Assembly (NCBI GenBank): GCA_030040695.1
Contig: JASHTE010000229.1
Coordinates: 1-6,876, forward strand
Source: Vulcanimicrobiota bacterium
Lineage (GTDB): Bacteria; Vulcanimicrobiota; Vulcanimicrobiia; Vulcanimicrobiales; Vulcanimicrobiaceae
Direction: 5' to 3'
Length of the DNA stretch: 6,876 nucleotides
Positions 6,645-6,876 of this stretch are shown one piece after another; position 1 is the first letter of the stretch; every line of letters starts with the position of its first letter. The notes under the pieces are model-generated. The model saw only the letters and a program-made list of their open reading frames with translations. It was not told the origin of the DNA and did no database searches. A program made the translations under genes and the position numbers.

Positions 6645-6876
6645 ATAGGATTGCGCGAAGTAGGCGCGGACGTGAGCCGGTTCGCCGCATGCGACGCAGA
6701 CTGCTTCGCCCTCGAGCGGGTGAAGATTGCGTGTCGTCGCCCCCGTCTCTGCCTTGACGAACGCCTCGCACTCAGCGCGTTTGCACCACGGGATCTCAAT
6801 CATGCCCGAGCGGTTGCGGCAGCGTTCGAAGAACTCGCTCCTCTCACCCACGATGAACGTGTGCGAGGTGAGAAAC
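6642..6876 (-). CDS. proS: Prolyl-tRNA synthetase, C-terminal zinc-binding end (5' part outside window)
   Basis: Only the last 77 residues are in the window, and the frame stays open to the right edge (first full codon at 6875). They match the C-terminal zinc-binding domain (ProRS-C) of the archaeal/eukaryotic-type ProRS, which charges tRNA-Pro with proline in the cytoplasm. Within the fragment are IPWCKRAEC (28-36) and CVACG (60-64), giving the four zinc cysteines C31, C36, C60 and C63. KAETGATTRNLHP (41-53) lies between them, and the family's typical end YFAQSY follows (compare YFAKAY). The domain is absent from the bacterial ProRS type that carries an insertion editing domain, so this organism uses the zinc-domain form, which is also found in several bacterial phyla. 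A start at 6851 (GTG) would cut the domain and is not believed. It overlaps the next gene by one base and is the first visible gene of the minus-strand string. Confidence 0.9.
   Translation of the reverse strand, partial: FLTSHTFIVGERSEFFERCRNRSGMIEIPWCKRAECEAFVKAETGATTRNLHPLEGEAVCVACGEPAHVRAYFAQSY

Noticed and set aside
6643..6771. N-terminal extension of the secreted protein frame
   Set aside because: It overlaps the conserved zinc domain of ProRS, and would bury the signal peptide behind 43 Arg-rich residues.

Overview
The window is a densely packed piece of a GC-rich bacterial chromosome (around 60% GC by eye). It holds eight genes, and no gap between genes is longer than 6 bases. It consists of the ends of two gene strings that run towards each other and collide at about 3326-3340. 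Both strings continue past the window edges, so no operon promoter is visible.

Left string, plus strand, 2-3340: three coupled genes for membrane glycosylation. The first is a PIG-V-like GT-C glycosyltransferase whose frame is open to the left edge, with an N-terminal part that resembles the tail of a GT2 glycosyltransferase. The second is a GtrA-family four-helix membrane protein. The third is a GT39/ArnT-like GT-C glycosyltransferase. GT-C enzymes of these kinds use polyprenyl-phosphate-linked sugars, and GtrA proteins are linked to moving such lipid-sugars across the membrane. The set therefore looks like a module that flips a lipid-linked sugar and transfers it on the outer face of the cytoplasmic membrane. 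The acceptor cannot be read from the sequence.

Right string, minus strand, 6876 down to 3326: five genes in transcriptional order. These are the C-terminal zinc-binding end of an archaeal/eukaryotic-type prolyl-tRNA synthetase, a secreted orphan protein of 170 residues, a complete zinc peptidase of family M16, a lipid II flippase of the Amj family, and a TPR lipoprotein. Spacings are -1, +6, +4 and -11 bases, so they were probably transcribed together. The string joins a housekeeping gene to envelope functions: peptidoglycan precursor export, a lipid-anchored TPR protein and an exported orphan.

Organism: bacterial, from the lipobox lipoprotein, Amj and GtrA. The zinc-domain form of ProRS, Amj and this GC-rich style would fit one of the less studied phyla with a cell envelope, such as Vulcanimicrobiota/Eremiobacterota, but this is a guess and not shown by any marker gene here. 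I saw no RNA gene, mobile element, CRISPR array or clear terminator. The nearest things to an undescribed system are the possible GT2/PIG-V fusion with its GtrA/GT39 partners, and the M16-Amj-TPR lipoprotein string with its orphan exported protein.
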